Below the pieces are notes generated by a model. It made no database searches and was not told where the DNA came from. It worked only from the letters and a program-made list of their open reading frames with translations. This document shows, in pieces, positions 6,074 through 8,489 of a stretch of DNA of 8,489 nucleotides (the stretch's first letter is position 1; each line of letters begins with the position of its first letter). The position numbers and the translations under genes are program-made. The stretch is from Dehalococcoidia bacterium (GTDB lineage Bacteria; Chloroflexota; Dehalococcoidia; UBA3495). The DNA lies in the NCBI GenBank assembly GCA_002708395.1, contig PANP01000075.1, forward strand, positions 44,842 through 53,330, in the 5' to 3' direction.

Positions 6074-6997
6074 CTAAGAAAGAGGAATGGTGGGCGGGTT
6101 GTCTTCGTCGTCGGCGCTCTGCGATCCCACTGGGATCCGGTCTCCCAATCCGGGCCGCACGAGAAACTCATAGACGGCCGCGCCAATGGGCCCACCCACG
6201 AGAGGGCCGACGATGTAGGCCCAGAACCCACCGGACGGTCCTGGTATCGCGATGCTCCCCCAACCGGCAAAGTAAGCAACCAGCCGCGGTCCGAAATCCC
6301 GAGCCGGGTTCCATCCCGCTTGGGTTAAGGGCGAGAATAGGCTGATTAAAACAGCCACGGTGAAACCGATGAAGAAGGGGCTGAGATATTTGTTGGGAAG
6401 GCTGGCGTTTCTACGGTCAACCAGCGCGAATATCACCAGCAGCATGATGGCAGTGCCGAAGGCTTCGACGATGGCGGCGCCAAAGGGGCTTATAAGACTC
6501 TGAGCATCGGGGCCGGTGCCGAAAAGGCCGGGGTTGGGGAAGTATTCGCCGAACACCATGGCCGATCGTTGACTGCCGGCCGCCCCACGAACCAAGCCAT
6601 TTTCGGCTTCGAATCTGGTGATGAAAGGTCCGTACAACCACAACACGGTCAAACCTGCCAGCACCGCGCCGGTGAGCTGGGACGTCCAATAGGGCAGCAA
6701 CCGGGTGTAGGGAAACTCGCGGTGGCGGAAGATGGCGAAGGTCAGGCTAACCGCCGGATTCAGGTGCGCACCGGAGACCGCCGCCGTGACGTAGATGGCG
6801 ATGGTGATGCCAAACCCCCACACCACCGCCACCTGCCATAATCCAGATTGGGCCCCAGTGAGTACCGCAGCGGCTACTGCTCCGATCCCGAAGATAACCA
6901 GCAGATAAGTCCCAACAACCTCAGCGGCGCAAGCGCGAATCAATGGCAATAGAGTGGACCGTTTAAGCATAGACAATCTTATATCTTTAGGCGGCAT
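6074..6997 (-). CDS. MIP-family channel, aquaglyceroporin (GlpF) type
   Basis: This inner-membrane channel would pass glycerol, water or other small neutral solutes by diffusion. It has 307 residues with six membrane segments around two half-helices. The first pore motif is SGAHLNPAV (Asn80-Pro81-Ala82) and the second is QAGWNPARDFGPRL (Asn230-Pro231-Ala232, Arg233, Asp234). Asp after NPAR is the mark of glycerol facilitators, where water-specific aquaporins usually have Ser. A long loop between the halves (about 122-170) and a hydrophilic tail (about 282-307) flank the core. The ATG at 6997 has no clear Shine-Dalgarno. Met10 (6970) is an alternative just before the hydrophobic part. The gene lies 54 bases downstream of holA on the same strand and may share its transcript. 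No glycerol kinase is in view, so the physiological solute is unknown. It converges on the ABC gene across 118 bases. Confidence 0.92.
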   Translation of the reverse strand: MPPKDIRLSMLKRSTLLPLIRACAAEVVGTYLLVIFGIGAVAAAVLTGAQSGLWQVAVVWGFGITIAIYVTAAVSGAHLNPAVSLTFAIFRHREFPYTRLLPYWTSQLTGAVLAGLTVLWLYGPFITRFEAENGLVRGAAGSQRSAMVFGEYFPNPGLFGTGPDAQSLISPFGAAIVEAFGTAIMLLVIFALVDRRNASLPNKYLSPFFIGFTVAVLISLFSPLTQAGWNPARDFGPRLVAYFAGWGSIAIPGPSGGFWAYIVGPLVGGPIGAAVYEFLVRPGLGDRIPVGSQSADDEDNPPTIPLS

Positions 6998-7051
6998 ACA
7001 GACCGGTTCAGTAGCTGCCGATAGTTCAAAATTTTGCTGGGATAAGGGGCG

Positions 7052-8113
7052 CTAACTCCGGCCCATGTTCGCTTGGTCCGCAGCCAATAACTCCATCGCT
7101 AGGTGCGGCTCCAACCGGCCCCGTTTGATAGCTAGATCCGCTTCCAGCAGGCGCTGGTACCGCCACATGATGTCGGCCCATGAGTGTCGCCGGGCCTGCT
7201 CCAGGGTCTTCCTCACCACGAATTGGGAGTTGGTCCCGAGTCTACTGCCCACTTCCCTTGGGGGTATGCCTTGGTCTATGCAATCTCTGGCTAAGGCCAA
7301 AAGGCGCAGTTGCCTTTCCACCATGGATATGATGAAGGGAGCTTCTTTCCCGTCCTCGCGAAGTTGGTACAGTAAGCTCAAGGCCAACGACTGCTTCCCG
7401 TCAATCATGGCGTCCACTGCGGCGAATATATTGCCCTCCCGGGCTTGGTTGACCAGTTGGTTAACGTGGGATTCCTCGATGCGCTCACCAGCGGCGTATA
7501 AGGAAAGCTTCTCCAACTCGTTGTCCAGCGACCACAGGTCACCGCCCACCATGTCGGTCATGGAACCGATAGCCGATGGGCTGATGCTGGAGCCTTTCTG
7601 CTCCACGGCGGCCTTTATCCAGCGGGCTAGATTCTCTCCCGTCGGGGTGGGCAGTGCATGAATCTCGGCAGCCTTGCCCAGCAGCCGGAGCATGGGATTG
7701 CTGTCCGGCAGCGTCGCATCAAGGAAGATGAGCAGGGTGGTGTCCGGCATGGCGGCGATGGCTTCGTCAAGCCCTTCCCAGCCGCGCAAGGTTCCGGCGC
7801 CTGCTTCGCCGCTGGTGGTTCGCCGTCTGCCTCGCCCGGCGCGCCGCTCGAATGTTGCCAGCAATCCGTCTACTACCACAACACGAAAGGAATCCATGAA
7901 GGGCAGGGCGTTGCAGATGCTGAGCAGTTCGTTGAGGTTGGTCTGGCTACCCGTGAGGCGATGCTGGTTGGACTCCAGAACGTCCCCGGCTCCGGCGTCC
8001 GATTCCACCCGGGATAGTTCCCGCTGCACCAAGTAGGTATCGCCATGCAGGACGTGAGCAGGCAAGGTCCACAACTCAAGAATCGGAGTTAAAGAGGGGC
8101 AGAACCAGGGCAC
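7052..8113 (-). CDS. holA: DNA polymerase III delta subunit (clamp loader)
   Basis: The delta subunit is the part of the clamp loader that opens the beta ring. At 353 residues it is about the family's usual length. Visible family features are HVLHGDTYLVQREL near 20-33, LPFMDSFRVVVVDGLL at about 70-85, DTTLLIFLDATLP at 124-136, the DLWSLDNELEKLSLY segment at 192-206 (the usual G-D-L-x3-NELEKL block), and a helical C-terminal domain with FIISMVERQLRLL and LLEADLAIKRG. An Arg/Gly-rich insertion at about 90-112 has no counterpart in short HolA proteins. The start is GTG at 8113; TAG blocks the frame upstream. TTG codons at residues 14 and 17 (8072-8074 and 8063-8065) are alternatives, and no start has a good Shine-Dalgarno. 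A perfect TATAAT lies 40 bases upstream of the GTG. Confidence 0.9.
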   Translation of the reverse strand: MPWFCPSLTPILELWTLPAHVLHGDTYLVQRELSRVESDAGAGDVLESNQHRLTGSQTNLNELLSICNALPFMDSFRVVVVDGLLATFERRAGRGRRRTTSGEAGAGTLRGWEGLDEAIAAMPDTTLLIFLDATLPDSNPMLRLLGKAAEIHALPTPTGENLARWIKAAVEQKGSSISPSAIGSMTDMVGGDLWSLDNELEKLSLYAAGERIEESHVNQLVNQAREGNIFAAVDAMIDGKQSLALSLLYQLREDGKEAPFIISMVERQLRLLALARDCIDQGIPPREVGSRLGTNSQFVVRKTLEQARRHSWADIMWRYQRLLEADLAIKRGRLEPHLAMELLAADQANMGRS

Positions 8114-8152
8114 GAATGCCGTCTAAGATGGAGCTGGATCCGCCGCTCACGA

Positions 8153-8161
8153 ATTATACCA
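8153..8161 (-). promoter_or_regulatory. Extended -10 promoter for holA
   Basis: On the minus strand the sequence reads TGG-TATAAT (8161 down to 8153), a perfect -10 hexamer with the TGn extension. The -35 region (around 8175-8181) is poor, as is common with extended -10 promoters. Transcription would start near 8146, giving a leader of about 33 bases before GTG at 8113. Confidence 0.6.
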
Positions 8162-8169
8162 TTCGATCC

Positions 8170-8199
8170 GAGTGGTTCTACCGTTAAGGGTCATCACTC
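8170..8199. promoter_or_regulatory. Possible operator: imperfect dyad between divergent promoters
   Basis: GAGTGGT (8170-8176) and ATCACTC (8193-8199) form an inverted repeat that matches at six of seven positions, with half-site starts about two helical turns apart. It covers the -35 region of the holA promoter and lies just upstream of the promoter for the gene at 8293. A regulator binding here could affect both directions. Chance is a real alternative. Confidence 0.25.
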
Positions 8200-8206
8200 C
8201 ATGCGA

Positions 8207-8236
8207 TTGGTATGCGGCAGGGTTATATGGAATAAT
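8207..8236 (+). promoter_or_regulatory. Promoter for the LLM oxidoreductase gene
   Basis: TTGGTA (8207-8212) and AATAAT (8231-8236) are separated by 18 bases, and TGG directly precedes the -10, giving an extended -10 form. Transcription would start near 8243 and leave a 50-base leader that contains the hairpin at 8249-8276. Confidence 0.45.
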
Positions 8237-8248
8237 AGGCCGGGTTTT

Positions 8249-8276
8249 GGCTTTGATGAGACCAAGGGCCAAAGCC
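8249..8276 (+). promoter_or_regulatory. Leader hairpin before the LLM gene
   Basis: GGCTTTG (8249-8255) pairs perfectly with CAAAGCC (8270-8276) around a 14-base loop. A T-G and a T-A pair can extend the stem by two. It ends 4 bases before the Shine-Dalgarno GGAGG (8281-8285). Extending the stem brings pairing to within 2 bases of that site, so it could modulate ribosome access. No T run follows, which argues against a terminator. Confidence 0.45.
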
Positions 8277-8292
8277 GATGGGAGGACCGAGA

Positions 8293-8489
8293 ATGAAGTT
8301 CGGGCTTTTTACCCACGTTCCCTGGCCCGAAGGGAGCGAGCCGCAGCAGGTATTTCGCAATACCGTCGAAGAGATTCAGTATGCTGAAGAAGTAGGCTTT
8401 ACCGGAGCATGGCTGGCAGAGCACCACTTCTCTCGGTATGGAATGGGCTCTTCGTGCTTGGTGTTCGCCGGTCACTTGGCCGCTCGTAC
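8293..8489 (+). CDS. Luciferase-like (LLM) flavin-dependent oxidoreductase, N-terminal part
   Basis: The gene starts with ATG at 8293, seven bases after a strong GGAGG (8281-8285), and runs open to the right edge, giving 65 complete codons. The protein starts MKFGLFTHVPWPEG and continues with EEIQYAEEVGFTGAWLAEHH near residues 26-45. The A-E-x-x-G-F-x-x-x-W-x-x-E-H-H pattern is the hallmark of the bacterial luciferase-like TIM-barrel family, which uses reduced FMN or F420 to oxidise small organic substrates. Cofactor and substrate cannot be told from this part. The gene is divergent from holA across 179 bases and has its own likely promoter, so it probably begins a separate transcription unit. 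Confidence 0.88.
   Translation, partial: MKFGLFTHVPWPEGSEPQQVFRNTVEEIQYAEEVGFTGAWLAEHHFSRYGMGSSCLVFAGHLAAR

Noticed and set aside
6056..6328. Plus-strand open frame at the convergent junction
   Set aside because: Most of it is antisense to the C-terminal half of the aquaglyceroporin, and its protein looks like a low-complexity shadow with no family features.
7027..7036. Perfect 10-base palindrome CAAAATTTTG between holA and the channel gene
   Set aside because: It is short, AT-rich and not extended by further pairing. I found no matching second copy or good promoter around it.
8172..8387. Plus-strand open frame of 71 codons before and across the LLM start
   Set aside because: It overlaps the well-supported LLM frame in another phase, covers both promoter elements and the ribosome site, and lacks any domain.
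1..8489. Mobile elements, CRISPR arrays, toxin-antitoxin or defence genes
   Set aside because: No transposase, integrase, terminal repeats, spaced repeats or defence domains are visible. All long genes are core or common metabolic families.

Overview
This is an ordinary housekeeping stretch of a bacterial chromosome, moderately GC-rich by eye. The best lineage guess is Chloroflexota, possibly the SAR202/Dehalococcoidia side. The guess rests on three things: the form of FtsK (a basic insertion in its alpha subdomain), an Arg/Gly-rich insertion in the DNA polymerase III delta subunit, and a luciferase-like monooxygenase gene, a family known to be expanded in SAR202. It is an inference from protein style, not from a marker gene. 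I see no phage, insertion sequence, CRISPR array, tRNA or rRNA.

Layout, plus strand first. Positions 1-45 hold the last 14 codons of an upstream gene ending in QLSLFE, a sequence that looks like a sliding-clamp binding motif. Five bases later a complete RNase J gene starts (51-1718). After a 51-base gap holding a perfect 8-bp hairpin comes a complete FtsK/SpoIIIE translocase (1770-4010). A terminator-like hairpin with a UUCG loop (4081-4110) and an extended -10 promoter (4112-4141) separate this pair from a PHP-domain hydrolase (4206-4871). A second strong hairpin follows (4925-4950), then a single DppD/OppD-type ABC ATPase (4969-5955).

On the minus strand, converging on the ABC gene, lie an aquaglyceroporin (6997 down to 6074) and, upstream of it, holA for the DNA polymerase III delta subunit (8113 down to 7052). 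A perfect TATAAT box serves holA. A divergent promoter drives a luciferase-like (LLM) flavin-dependent oxidoreductase that starts at 8293 and runs off the right edge. The 118-base convergent gap (5956-6073) and the 54-base gap between holA and the channel gene (6998-7051) hold nothing I can call.

The genes do not form one pathway. RNase J (RNA decay), FtsK (chromosome segregation) and HolA (clamp loading) are core information-processing genes. The PHP protein, ABC ATPase, channel and LLM enzyme are metabolic or transport genes placed among them. I found no new multi-gene system. The points most worth a second look are: (1) hairpins ending 4-7 bases before the Shine-Dalgarno of each of the three plus-strand genes that has one; (2) the diverged DNA-recognition helix and abrupt end of FtsK gamma; (3) the clamp-motif tail at the left edge; and (4) the ABC ATPase with no partner subunits in view.
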